Below the pieces are notes generated by a model. That model saw only the letters and a program-made list of their open reading frames with translations. It searched no databases and was not told the DNA's origin. 64,000 nucleotides of DNA, from NCBI RefSeq assembly GCF_008801925.2, contig NZ_CP062803.1:1178001-1242000 (forward strand). Direction: 5' to 3'. Positions 1 through 7,304 of this stretch are shown here, in pieces. The stretch's first letter is position 1. Each line of letters opens with the position of its first letter. The DNA comes from Cupriavidus basilensis. GTDB lineage: Bacteria; Pseudomonadota; Gammaproteobacteria; Burkholderiales; Burkholderiaceae. The position numbers were made by a program, and so were the translations under genes.

Positions 1-294
1 GCGGTCGATGGCATGGCGGGTCAACGCCACGGCGTCGCCAATGGCGCAGCAGCCGGTGCCGACCAGCACGCGCTCACCCGGGATGCCGGCATCGATCACG
101 GCATCGACCAGCGCCATGCGCTCCTCGAAGGTCTCCGAGCAGGCTTCGCTATTGGTGCCGGAAATCGCCACGCCGGCGCCGTCGGCCACGAGGCGCTGGC
201 AGTGCGCGACGAAGGCCGGCAGGTTGATCGAGAGATCGTCATTGAAAGGCGTGACCACGGGCGCGAACACGCCGCGCAGTTTGTCTGCTGCCAT
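1..294 (-). CDS. DapA/NanA-family aldolase or dehydratase, C-terminus outside window
   Basis: The 98 visible residues start MAADKLRGVFAPVVTPF, the beta-1 strand and Thr-Pro-Phe turn that open dihydrodipicolinate synthase/N-acetylneuraminate lyase family proteins. They continue with VADGAGVAISGTNSEACSET, where the family usually has a GTTGE-type phosphate or carboxylate-binding motif; here it reads GTNSE. Family members are Schiff-base TIM barrels of about 300 residues acting on pyruvate-type substrates. The catalytic Tyr and Lys lie beyond the window, so the reaction cannot be named. A GGAG ribosome site precedes the ATG. The gene is 26 bp downstream of the esterase gene and looks like a later gene of the operon beginning at 2891. 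A carbohydrate- or hydroxyproline-type dehydratase/aldolase is equally possible. Confidence 0.8.
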   Translation of the reverse strand, partial: MAADKLRGVFAPVVTPFNDDLSINLPAFVAHCQRLVADGAGVAISGTNSEACSETFEERMALVDAVIDAGIPGERVLVGTGCCAIGDAVALTRHAIDR

Positions 295-320
295 GGGAAA
301 GTCTCCTGTCTTGTTGTTGG

Positions 321-1280
321 TTATTTCGAGGCGGCGCGTTGCGTGACGACGGTACCGATGAAGTCGCTCAGCGCATCGGCCAGCGCGGTATCCGCGCTGC
401 CGAGATGCGCCACCACGGAGGTATGGTTGTGGTGCGGCACCTGGACCACGCGCGGCGCGCGCCGCTGCGCCTCGGCGACGCGCGCGGCGTACTGCAGGGC
501 GTAGAGGTCGAGGTAGGGGTTCTCATGCTCGGCGAACACCACCATCAGCGGCACCGTCAGCCGCTGCGCAAACGCCATCGGCGCACGTTGCTGCTGCTGC
601 GCGCTGTCCGCGCCGTAGTAGGCGATGACGCCGCCGGCGTTGGGATTGTCCGGCAACGTGTCGGCCTGCAGGCGCGCGCTGACCAGCACCGCGCCAGCCA
701 CGCCCGCGGCCTTGCCATCGAACAGCGGATCGCTCAATGCGCTGGCCACGTGGCTGCCGCCGGCCGAATGGCCGATGAGCACGATACGCCGCGCGTCACC
801 GCCGTAGGCGCCCACCGACGCGCGCAGCCATGCCAGCGCCGCCACCACATCCTGCGCGCCGGCGGGATAGGGCGCCTGCGGCGCAAGCCGGTATTCCAGG
901 TTCACGCCGACATAGCCCAGCCGTGCGAACAGGCGCGGCACGTTGGCGTAGATGTAGGGGCTGGCGTCCTTGTTGCCACGCAGGAAGGCGCCGCCGTGCA
1001 CGAACACCACCACGGGCAGCGTGCTGGCCGGCGTGGCATCGGGCGGCAGGTAAAGATCGAGCAGCTGGCGCGGATCGCCGCCGTAGGCCAGGCCGTCCAC
1101 GCGCCGCACGCCATCGGCGGGCAGCGCCGCGTGAACGGCGTCATAGATCTCGCAGACCTGCTTGCGGTTGCCCTGGATATCGCGCGCCCAGTCACGCCCC
1201 AGCGCGCGCATGGCATCGCGCTGCGCGGGCGACAGGCCTGGCAGGCGCTGGCCACCTGGCGGGCTGGCACCCTGGCTCAT
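321..1280 (-). CDS. Alpha/beta hydrolase, HSL-type esterase
   Basis: A 319-residue protein with the hormone-sensitive-lipase signature: an oxyanion HGG motif in VVVFVHGGAFLRG (about residues 90-102) and the nucleophile elbow GHSAG (about 169-173). The likely catalytic His is in the C-terminal HHNHTS stretch and an acidic residue lies in the FAEHENPYLD region. No signal peptide is seen, so it is probably cytoplasmic. Its ATG overlaps the stop of the upstream VOC gene by 4 bp, indicating translational coupling. In this context it may cleave an ester or lactone intermediate of the pathway encoded by the cluster; the substrate is unknown. The family assignment is firm, the pathway role is inference. 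Confidence 0.85.
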   Translation of the reverse strand: MSQGASPPGGQRLPGLSPAQRDAMRALGRDWARDIQGNRKQVCEIYDAVHAALPADGVRRVDGLAYGGDPRQLLDLYLPPDATPASTLPVVVFVHGGAFLRGNKDASPYIYANVPRLFARLGYVGVNLEYRLAPQAPYPAGAQDVVAALAWLRASVGAYGGDARRIVLIGHSAGGSHVASALSDPLFDGKAAGVAGAVLVSARLQADTLPDNPNAGGVIAYYGADSAQQQQRAPMAFAQRLTVPLMVVFAEHENPYLDLYALQYAARVAEAQRRAPRVVQVPHHNHTSVVAHLGSADTALADALSDFIGTVVTQRAASK

Positions 1281-1870
1281 GCCGCATCTCCGGCTTGCGG
1301 GTCCGCGGGCTGGTCTTCGTCCTTGGCCGGCTGCTTGCCATGCTTGGCGGCGAGCATGGCGGCGGGTGGGGTCACGACGAAGTGCGCCAGGCGATGGCGG
1401 TCGAAGGATTCGAGGTTGCGTTCCCAGGTTTGCGGCTCGTGCTCGGTATCGGTGGCGATGCGCTCCATGTCGGTGTAGATCTCGACGTTGTTGCCGTCCG
1501 GGTCCTTGAACACCAGGAACCAGTTGCCGCCCGGCCCATGCTGGCCGATGCCGCGCTCGATCACCACGCCGTGGCTGCGCGCCACGTCCACCGCGCGCTT
1601 CATCTCGTCCAGAGACTCCACGTAGTAAGAGAAATGCTCCAGGCCCGGGCGCGTGTAGCGCGGCAGGTCGTCGCGCTCGGCGCTGTCCTCGGGCAGGCGC
1701 GAGAGTGCCAGGTCGTGGTGGTCCTCGCCGGCGCGCAGGAACACCATCTGGTCGGCGATGCGGTCCGAGACCTTGAGGCCCATCACTTCCGTATAGAAGC
1801 GGGTGGATCGTTCCAGGTCGCGCACCATCAGCACCAGGTGGCCCAGCTTGCGGGTACGTATCGGGTTCAT
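1277..1870 (-). CDS. VOC-family extradiol dioxygenase-like protein
   Basis: A 197-residue vicinal-oxygen-chelate protein. Candidate metal ligands in type I extradiol dioxygenase order are H11 (in KLGHLVLMV), H79 (in GLEHFSYYV) and E130 (in DGNNVEIYTD). This is the H-H-E triad that holds Fe(II) in catechol 2,3-dioxygenases. At under 200 residues it is closer to the single-domain-pair VOC enzymes than to two-domain biphenyl-type dioxygenases of about 300. A C-terminal tail after residue 165 is Ala/Pro/Lys rich and looks disordered. It lies between the FAH-family gene and the esterase in an apparent operon, a common arrangement for meta-type ring cleavage. Glyoxalase-like activity is an alternative. 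Confidence 0.8.
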   Translation of the reverse strand: MNPIRTRKLGHLVLMVRDLERSTRFYTEVMGLKVSDRIADQMVFLRAGEDHHDLALSRLPEDSAERDDLPRYTRPGLEHFSYYVESLDEMKRAVDVARSHGVVIERGIGQHGPGGNWFLVFKDPDGNNVEIYTDMERIATDTEHEPQTWERNLESFDRHRLAHFVVTPPAAMLAAKHGKQPAKDEDQPADPQAGDAA

Positions 1871-1952
1871 GCCAGTCTCCTCCAGGTCGCCGTGGCGATG
1901 CGTGTGGGCGCAGTGTGCCTGCGCCGCGCGCGCATTGCCACGGCGGTGGTGT

Positions 1953-2891
1953 TCAACGCGCCGCCAGCGCCTCTAGCGCCACTGCGTTCTTGATCGAGCC
2001 AATGCCTTCGACCCAGGCCACCATGTTGTCGCCGGGTTTCAGGAACACGCCGCGTCCCATGCCGACGCCATCCGGCGTGCCGGTGGCGATCAGGTCGCCC
2101 GGCTGCAGCGTCAGGATGCGCGACAGGTAGGCGATCTGCTCGGCCACGGAGAAGATCATTTGCGAGGTATTGCCGTCCTGCATGGTTTCACCGTTCACGG
2201 TTAGCGACATGCGCAGGTTCTGCGGGTCGGCGATGCAGCCCGCCGGCACCACCCACGGGCCCATGGGGCCGAAGGTATCGAAGCTTTTGCCGCGGAACCA
2301 GTCGTGGGTGAAGGGATAGTCGGTGCGGCGGTTGAGGTCGCGCGCGCTGATGTCGTTGAACACGGTATAGCCGGCAATGACCGATAGCGCGTCTTCCACC
2401 GAAACGTGGCGGCAGCGCTGGCCGATCACCACGCCAAGTTCCACTTCCCAGTCGAGCTTGGCGGTTTCCGGCGGCATCAGCACGGTCGCGCCGGTGGGGA
2501 TCACGCTGGTTTCCGCCTTCATGAAGGCATAAGGCTGGCTCTCGCTGCGCGCTGCCAGCTTGGTGCCCATCTCATCGGCGTGGTCGTAGAAGTTCGACGC
2601 CACGCCAAAGATGCGGCCCGGCTGGTAGGGCACGGCGTAGGTGGCGGCCGCATCCACGGCGGCGAGCTTGCCGCGGGTTGCCAGTTGTGCCGCGCGGCCG
2701 GCCATGTCGGCCAGCAAGGGTGCGTGTTGGACCCACTGGGCAAACACCTGGTTCATGTCGCGGGGCAGGCTGGCGGGATCGATCTCGCACGCACGTCCGA
2801 GCGCGGCCAGGTCATACAGGGTATCTGCGACTACCAGGCCGGCGCGCTTGTCGCCGGCGAGTTCATAGGTTGCGAGGCTGTGCCAGTTCAC
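1953..2891 (-). CDS. Fumarylacetoacetate hydrolase-family protein
   Basis: A 312-residue FAH-superfamily enzyme. The N-terminal about 90 residues form a small cap domain. The catalytic fold follows with FGVASNFYDHADEMG (about 95-109), the metal-binding E-x-E in LDWEVELGVVIG (E149, E151), and FNDISARDLNRR carrying the third acidic ligand near residue 180. The C-terminus contains LQPGDLIATGTPDGVG, diagnostic of the family. Members hydrolyse or isomerise beta-diketone or oxo-acid products of aromatic meta cleavage, or decarboxylate oxo acids. It is the first gene of the leftward operon and its promoter carries the GntR-type palindrome at 2990-3003. The exact substrate cannot be read from sequence. 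Confidence 0.9.
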   Translation of the reverse strand: MNWHSLATYELAGDKRAGLVVADTLYDLAALGRACEIDPASLPRDMNQVFAQWVQHAPLLADMAGRAAQLATRGKLAAVDAAATYAVPYQPGRIFGVASNFYDHADEMGTKLAARSESQPYAFMKAETSVIPTGATVLMPPETAKLDWEVELGVVIGQRCRHVSVEDALSVIAGYTVFNDISARDLNRRTDYPFTHDWFRGKSFDTFGPMGPWVVPAGCIADPQNLRMSLTVNGETMQDGNTSQMIFSVAEQIAYLSRILTLQPGDLIATGTPDGVGMGRGVFLKPGDNMVAWVEGIGSIKNAVALEALAAR

Positions 2892-2977
2892 CTTGTCTCC
2901 TTGTCATTTGTGTTCAGGGTGACGGAGTGCATGGAATGCATCGTTTTTCATTGCCATGCAATTTCGTCTATGTGAAT

Positions 2978-3006
2978 ACTTTAAGTGTTACGTGTATACA
3001 CGTCAA
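2978..3006 (-). promoter_or_regulatory. Promoter of the FAH operon with embedded GntR-type operator
   Basis: Read on the minus strand, a -35 TTGACG (3001-3006) and a -10 TAAAGT (2978-2983) are separated by exactly 17 bp. The spacer is filled by the perfect 14-bp palindrome ACGTGTATACACGT (2990-3003). The same region is the divergent upstream of the hydroxyacid dehydrogenase gene, where GATAAT at 3016-3021 can serve as a rightward -10. A bound repressor would therefore cover both promoters. Confidence 0.65.
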
Positions 3007-3071
3007 CGCCTTCGTGATAATTTTGTTCAACACCGCTTCCAGGCGGATTCGATGACGGAGGAGAAAGGAAG

Positions 3072-4022
3072 ATGGCTGGCGGATTGCATGGCAAACAGCA
3101 GGTACTGGTGTTGACGCGACTGGCGCTGGACGCCGCGTGGCTGGCGGCGCAGGCGCCGCGCTATCGCTTCATGGCGTGGAGCGAGGCCGACGATGGTGCG
3201 CGTGCCGGCGCGCGCGCCGTGCTGACCAATGGCTCGACCGGCTTGTCGGCCGCGGAGCTGGCGGCGCTGCCGGCGCTGGAGCTGGTGGCGAGTTTCGGTG
3301 CTGGCTACGAGAACATCGACCTGGCCGCGGCAAGGGCGCGCGGCGTGCGCGTGTGCCACGCCCCCGACACCAATAGCCAGGTAGTGGCCGACCACGCGCT
3401 CACCCTGATGCTGGCGCTGTCGCGCGGGATTGCCGCGCTCGATCGTGGCGTCAAGTCAGGCCAGTGGGAAAGCCTGCGCGCGCCGCGCCCGGGCGTGCGC
3501 GGCAAGACGCTGGGCATCGTCGGGCTGGGCAATATCGGCGGCAAGCTGGCCGTGCTGGCGCAGGCCATGGGCATGCAGGTGGCCTACCTGCGGCGCAGCG
3601 CGCCGGCCGCAGGGCACTACACGCCGTATGCCGATCCGATCGCGCTGGCGGCCGCAAGCGATGTGCTCGCGCTGACCTGTCCTGGCGGCGCGGCCACGCA
3701 TCATCTGGTCGATGCGGCGGTGCTGCGCGCGCTGGGGCCGCGCGGCCTGCTGGTGAACGTGGCGCGTGGCAGCGTGGTGGATACGGCAGCGCTGGTCGAC
3801 GCGCTGGCGCGCGGGGAAATCGCCGGTGCCGCGCTCGATGTCATCGAGACGGAGCCATTGGTGCCGGCGGCCTTGCGCGAGATGGACCAGGTCATTCTGA
3901 CACCGCACCTGGCCGGCCGCTCCCCCGAAACACGGGTGGCGCAGCACACGGCGCTGGCGGGCAATCTGGATGGATGGTTCCTGCGCGGCGAGCCGGCGCA
4001 TCCGGTGGCATTGCCAGCCTGA
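3072..4022 (+). CDS. D-isomer-specific 2-hydroxyacid dehydrogenase
   Basis: A 316-residue NAD(P)-dependent dehydrogenase of the glyoxylate/hydroxypyruvate reductase group. The Rossmann motif GLGNIG is at 151-156. The catalytic residues are visible in order: R232 in VNVARGSVVD, E261 in ALDVIETEP and H279 in LTPHLAG. The substrate-binding SFGAGYENID loop is near 74-83. The length is typical. AGGAGAAAGG precedes the ATG at a good distance. It is transcribed divergently from the FAH gene across the palindrome at 2990-3003, so it is probably co-regulated and reduces an oxo acid (or oxidises a hydroxy acid) in the same pathway. Substrate unknown. Confidence 0.9.
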   Translation: MAGGLHGKQQVLVLTRLALDAAWLAAQAPRYRFMAWSEADDGARAGARAVLTNGSTGLSAAELAALPALELVASFGAGYENIDLAAARARGVRVCHAPDTNSQVVADHALTLMLALSRGIAALDRGVKSGQWESLRAPRPGVRGKTLGIVGLGNIGGKLAVLAQAMGMQVAYLRRSAPAAGHYTPYADPIALAAASDVLALTCPGGAATHHLVDAAVLRALGPRGLLVNVARGSVVDTAALVDALARGEIAGAALDVIETEPLVPAALREMDQVILTPHLAGRSPETRVAQHTALAGNLDGWFLRGEPAHPVALPA

Positions 4023-4024
4023 AC

Positions 4025-4047
4025 GCGTCCCCGCGGCGCGGGGACGC
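4025..4047. terminator. Hairpin between convergent genes
   Basis: A perfect 10-bp GC-rich stem (GCGTCCCCGC / GCGGGGACGC) with a 3-nt loop immediately follows the dehydrogenase stop and precedes the convergent VOC stop at 4074. There is no T-run, so it may be an imperfect bidirectional terminator or an mRNA-stabilising hairpin. Confidence 0.5.
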
Positions 4048-4073
4048 AAACGTCCAAGGTTGCGGCGAAGCGC

Positions 4074-4547
4074 TTACAGGCCTTCGCGATCCGCCTTGAG
4101 GTCCGGGTTGCGCAGCGCCGGGCCGGCGTCGCCGCCGCTGCCTTCCTTGGACGCGCCGCCCCAGCCGTGATCGGTCAGGTCGATGATGATGTCATGCGGG
4201 TCGCGGTACTTCACCTCGTAGAAGATGTTGCCCTTGACCGGCACTTCGCCCATGTAATAGCGGCCACCTGCTTCTTCCACGGTCTTGCGCGCCTCGGCGA
4301 TGTCGTCGACCCACACGCCGATATGGTGCAGGCCGACGAAGTCCTTGCCACGCTCCTCTCCGGCCGCCTCGTCGCTTTTGTAGTTCAACAGCGCAATGCT
4401 CATGGTCCCGTCCGTCAGGTAGACGCCGCGCGCGAGCGAGGAGTCGGTCTCGCCGACTTTGCGAAAGCCGAACGCCTTTTGGTAGAACTCGGCCGCGGCC
4501 CAGGGATCGGGGACGGACAGGGCGATGTGGCGCAGTTTGCTGGTCAT
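4074..4547 (-). CDS. VOC-family (glyoxalase I-like) protein
   Basis: A 157-residue VOC protein with two beta-alpha-beta-beta-beta modules: KLRHIALSVPDPWAAAEFY at the N-terminus (H7 as first metal ligand) and LHHIGVWVDDIAEARK in the middle (His near 74). The second half ends in IIIDLTDHGWGG, where Asp or Glu would complete the metal site. The start at 4547 is preferred over an in-frame ATG at 4583 because GAGGAGCAC stands just before it, and because 4583 would bring the leader close to the predicted promoter. Likely roles are a lactoylglutathione-lyase-like isomerase or a ring-cleavage accessory enzyme. It is divergent from the GntR gene, and its promoter carries the second TGTATACA operator. 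Confidence 0.8.
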   Translation of the reverse strand: MTSKLRHIALSVPDPWAAAEFYQKAFGFRKVGETDSSLARGVYLTDGTMSIALLNYKSDEAAGEERGKDFVGLHHIGVWVDDIAEARKTVEEAGGRYYMGEVPVKGNIFYEVKYRDPHDIIIDLTDHGWGGASKEGSGGDAGPALRNPDLKADREGL

Positions 4548-4605
4548 GTTTGTGCTCCTCGTTTGGCGATTGATTATCGGCACGGCGTCATTGCCGTTAG
4601 TCTAT

Positions 4606-4635
4606 ATGTATACACGCAATGCAAAGTGTATTCAA
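4606..4635 (-). promoter_or_regulatory. Promoter of VOC gene with GntR-type operator on the -10
   Basis: On the minus strand, -35 TTGAAT (4630-4635) and -10 TATACA (4607-4612) have a 17-bp spacer. The -10 lies inside the palindrome TGTATACA (4607-4614). This is the same architecture as the porin promoter at 6752-6781. Confidence 0.6.
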
Positions 4636-4666
4636 TAGATGTTATCAGGAACATTTTTGGTGCGTC

Positions 4667-4697
4667 TTGATAAGGTCAAGGGTGCGCCGCGTATAAT
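4667..4697 (+). promoter_or_regulatory. Probable promoter of the GntR gene
   Basis: A perfect -10 TATAAT (4692-4697) stands 57 bp upstream of the chosen ATG. A -35-like TTGATA lies at 4667-4672; the 19-bp spacer is longer than ideal. No TGTATACA palindrome overlaps these elements; the nearest is about 55 bp upstream. Confidence 0.5.
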
Positions 4698-4753
4698 TGC
4701 GCCCATATCCCGGGCAACGGCTGCTTTGCGACGCCCCAAACCGGGGGCTTGCC

Positions 4754-5464
4754 ATGCCGAGCGCTTCGATCAAGGACCAGGACACAAGGACAACAGTGAC
4801 CACCACCATTGCCGCCCAAATCAGCCAGAAGCTTGCCGATGAAATCATCGCTGGCACCTTGCCTCCCGGCGAGAGGCTCGAGGAACCCGCGCTGGCGGAG
4901 CGCTTCCAGGTGTCGCGCACGCCGGTGCGCGAGGCGCTGCGCCTGCTGGACGCGCGCGGGCTGATCGAGCTCGTGCCGCGGCGCGGCGGCGTGGTGGCCA
5001 ATGTGGGCGCCGCGCAGCTGGCCGATATGCTGGAGGCGCTGTGCGAGCTGGAGTCGCTGTGCTGCCGCATCGCCACGCAGCGCATGAGCGCCATGCAGCG
5101 CCGCCAGCTGGAACTGCTGCACGAGCAGACCGAGGCGGTGGGCGAGCGCCGCGATGCGCAGGCGTATCTGGAGCTCAACCACCGCTTCCACCAACTGATC
5201 TGCCAGGGCACGCAGAACGAGACGCTGATGGCCGCGGTCGAGAACCTGCGCGACCGGCTGGCACCGTTCCGTGCGGCGCAGTCCGGCGTGGAGCGCCGCT
5301 TCGAGACCTCGCACCGGGAGCACCAGAAGATCGTCGAGGCGATTCTCGCGGGCCAGCCTGAGGAGGCCTACCTGGCGATGCGCAGCCACACGACGCGCCT
5401 CACGCTCAATGTGATGGAGCTGATCGAGGCGCAGCGCGCCGACGGTGCGGCCAAGCGCAACTAG
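4754..5464 (+). CDS. GntR-family transcriptional regulator, FCD (FadR) subfamily
   Basis: A 236-residue regulator. The N-terminal winged helix-turn-helix includes LADEIIAGTLPPGERLEEPALAERF followed by VSRTPVREALRLL, the classic GntR recognition helix. The C-terminal FCD ligand-binding domain (about 85-225) shows the usual metal-coordinating histidines in LNHRFHQLI, SHREHQKIV and RSHTTR, so a carboxylate ligand held by a metal is likely. The ATG at 4754 follows a GGGGG tract; an in-frame TTG at 4697 overlaps the -10 box and is rejected. It is flanked by the genes whose promoters carry the three TGTATACA palindromes, so it is the natural candidate repressor of the cluster, induced by a pathway acid. 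This regulatory assignment is inference. Confidence 0.9.
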   Translation: MPSASIKDQDTRTTVTTTIAAQISQKLADEIIAGTLPPGERLEEPALAERFQVSRTPVREALRLLDARGLIELVPRRGGVVANVGAAQLADMLEALCELESLCCRIATQRMSAMQRRQLELLHEQTEAVGERRDAQAYLELNHRFHQLICQGTQNETLMAAVENLRDRLAPFRAAQSGVERRFETSHREHQKIVEAILAGQPEEAYLAMRSHTTRLTLNVMELIEAQRADGAAKRN

Positions 5465-5493
5465 GCACAGCCAGGCCAGCACCACAGGCAGCA

Positions 5494-5526
5494 GAAAGGG
5501 CGCACCGCATCGTGCGCCCTTTCTTT
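5494..5526. terminator. Bidirectional rho-independent terminator
   Basis: A perfect 12-bp stem GAAAGGGCGCAC / GTGCGCCCTTTC with a 6-nt loop, followed by TTT on the plus strand and preceded by the A-rich GAAA on the other. It sits between the convergent GntR and porin genes and can end both. Confidence 0.8.
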
Positions 5527-5554
5527 ATGCAAGACGGCCGCGCGCGGCCTTGCT

Positions 5555-6694
5555 TCAGAACTTATGCGTGATCCCCAGCCCCACGCCGGTGGCGGAGTCG
5601 CCCGGTTTCAGGCCGGGCACGGAATTGCCGGAGAGGTTGTAGCGCGCCGTCGCGTGGTTCACCAGGCGCGTCCATGCCGCCCACAGTTCGGTCCGCTTCG
5701 ACAGCGTGTACCCGTAGCCCAGCGAAACCTGCCAGGCGCCGGAATCCGTGCCCGGCAGGCCGATGCCGCCTACCGCCGCCGTGCTGCTGCCGTGGGCGTT
5801 GCCGCCCGAGGTGTACGACGCGCGGAACTCATGCGCGCCGATGGCATGCGTTGCCGCGACCTGCCACGCATCGCGCCGCACCGATTGGCCCGGCGCCGGT
5901 TCGTAGGAGAGCCGTTCGTAGGCGCCGCGCAGCTTGGTGCCGCCAAAGGCGTACACCACGCCGAGCCGGTCCGCATGGTCGCGCGAGCCGTTGTAGAAGT
6001 AGTCGCCGTGATACTCGTGCCCCCACGCCACGTACCAGCTCTTATCCTCATAGGACAGCAGGCCGGACCAGGCGATCGGGTTGGTGGTGGGGGTGCGGTC
6101 CTCGGGCATCGACAGGGCCAGCCGTCCAGAGACGCCGCCCCAGTGCGGCGTGCTGTATTGCACCAGGTTTTTCTGGCGACGGTCGAACGATTCCGGCGCG
6201 GCACCGTTGGCGCCCGTGGTGAAACCGTTGCCCATGATGGAGTTCGAGGCAAAGATGCCCGCGGTAAACGGGTCCACCTTGTACACGGAGACATAGCGCA
6301 GCGGCATTTCCCACTGCCCCATCAGGATCTGGCCCCAGGGGCTGCGCAAGCCTACGCCGGTATTGCGGTCACCGATCTGCGACGTGCCGGTGCCATCCAT
6401 GCGCAGGTTGGTCTCGATCTGGAAGAAGGCCTCCAGCCCGCCGCCAAGCGACTCGCGGCCGCGAAAACCCAGCACTGACAGATCGTTCGACAGGCGCGAC
6501 ACCGAAGCGGTACGGCCGTTGCCCGAGAGCCGCACCTGTTCCACGTTTTCCTTGATGAAGCCGTAGATCTGCACGCTGTCGCTCTGTGCCCGGGCGAGCT
6601 CGGGAAACGCACCGGCAAGGGCGGCCAGCGCGGGCAGGGCGGCGAAACGAGAGATGGCGCGCGCGGCGCGCCGGCCAGGGCAGGGCGTGGTCAT
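5555..6694 (-). CDS. Gram-negative porin (beta-proteobacterial Omp32/OmpC type)
   Basis: A 379-residue outer-membrane porin. The signal peptide covers about residues 1-36, ending in ALAGAFPELARAQS with cleavage after ARA. The mature protein starts with SVQIYGFIKENVEQ, alternating beta strands follow, and a constriction-loop region is recognisable from residue 130. The C-terminus GVGLGITHKF ends in Phe, the BAM recognition signal. AAGGAGACACC precedes the ATG. It is convergent with the GntR gene and its promoter holds the third TGTATACA palindrome, so it is probably the uptake channel for the anionic substrate of the pathway. Confidence 0.93.
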   Translation of the reverse strand: MTTPCPGRRAARAISRFAALPALAALAGAFPELARAQSDSVQIYGFIKENVEQVRLSGNGRTASVSRLSNDLSVLGFRGRESLGGGLEAFFQIETNLRMDGTGTSQIGDRNTGVGLRSPWGQILMGQWEMPLRYVSVYKVDPFTAGIFASNSIMGNGFTTGANGAAPESFDRRQKNLVQYSTPHWGGVSGRLALSMPEDRTPTTNPIAWSGLLSYEDKSWYVAWGHEYHGDYFYNGSRDHADRLGVVYAFGGTKLRGAYERLSYEPAPGQSVRRDAWQVAATHAIGAHEFRASYTSGGNAHGSSTAAVGGIGLPGTDSGAWQVSLGYGYTLSKRTELWAAWTRLVNHATARYNLSGNSVPGLKPGDSATGVGLGITHKF

Positions 6695-6751
6695 GGTGTC
6701 TCCTTATTGTTGAAGTACAAATACTATCCGTTTGTAAACATACTGTAATAT

Positions 6752-6781
6752 GTGTATACACTTAGTGGAAAGTGAGTGCAA
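6752..6781 (-). promoter_or_regulatory. Porin promoter with GntR-type operator on the -10
   Basis: On the minus strand, -35 TTGCAC (6776-6781) and -10 TATACA (6753-6758) are 17 bp apart. The perfect palindrome GTGTATACAC (6752-6761) covers the -10, so binding would block RNA polymerase. The arrangement matches the VOC promoter at 4606-4635. Confidence 0.65.
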
Positions 6782-7304
6782 AAGAGATAAAAGTGTGCCG
6801 TGAGGCGCATGGTTCGCGCGTAGCGCTATCGACGCGATGACGGCGGCATGGCTGTGGGCAGGGCTGTGGCACGTAAGAAGAGAAAAGAAAGCGCGGAAAG
6901 AGAAAGGAGAGGGCGAAGCAAGCAGGGGAGCAAGCCGGCAGATCAGCGTTTGCGCCGGACCCGGGCGAGTGTCATTCGCACTCGCCGGAGCGTGCCGGCG
7001 CAACGTCGTTTTTTCAGCGTAAACGAGGCTGTTTTCTCATCGCATGAGGGCGGTGCGGAGGCGCTCGTTCCGCAGTTTCCGGCCATAAATTAAAGGCATC
7101 CCGGAGGCGGAATATTTCATTTTCGCCGCATGCCAGCCCTCTCCATACTGCGGCTGAACACTGCGCAAGAAAGGCCCCAAACAAGCGGGTCGCGCATGAC
7201 CAGGGCACCGGCAAGAGCCAGCCGGTGCAGCCAGCGCCCATGCACGCATGCCCATAGGCAAGTGCAGCGCGACGGCCAACCACAAAAGAGGAAGAGGAGA
7301 GGAA
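6782..7304. other. Intergenic stretch between two divergent porin genes
   Basis: About 520 bp with no convincing gene. It has a purine-rich tract (6874-6935) and one perfect 8-bp stem, GGCGAGTG / CACTCGCC, at 6964-6986 with a 7-nt loop. That stem could be part of the untranslated leader of the rightward porin or a remnant terminator. Promoter elements for the 7305 gene were not confidently identified. Confidence 0.5.

Noticed and set aside
4583..4583. An upstream in-frame ATG for the second VOC gene.
   Set aside because: It lacks a ribosome site and adds 12 residues not usual for the family; GAGGAGCAC precedes the ATG at 4547 instead.
6704..7093. Short frames in the divergent porin gap on both strands.
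   Set aside because: Unrelated to any known family, with composition following a purine-rich tract; they lack ribosome sites and signal peptides.
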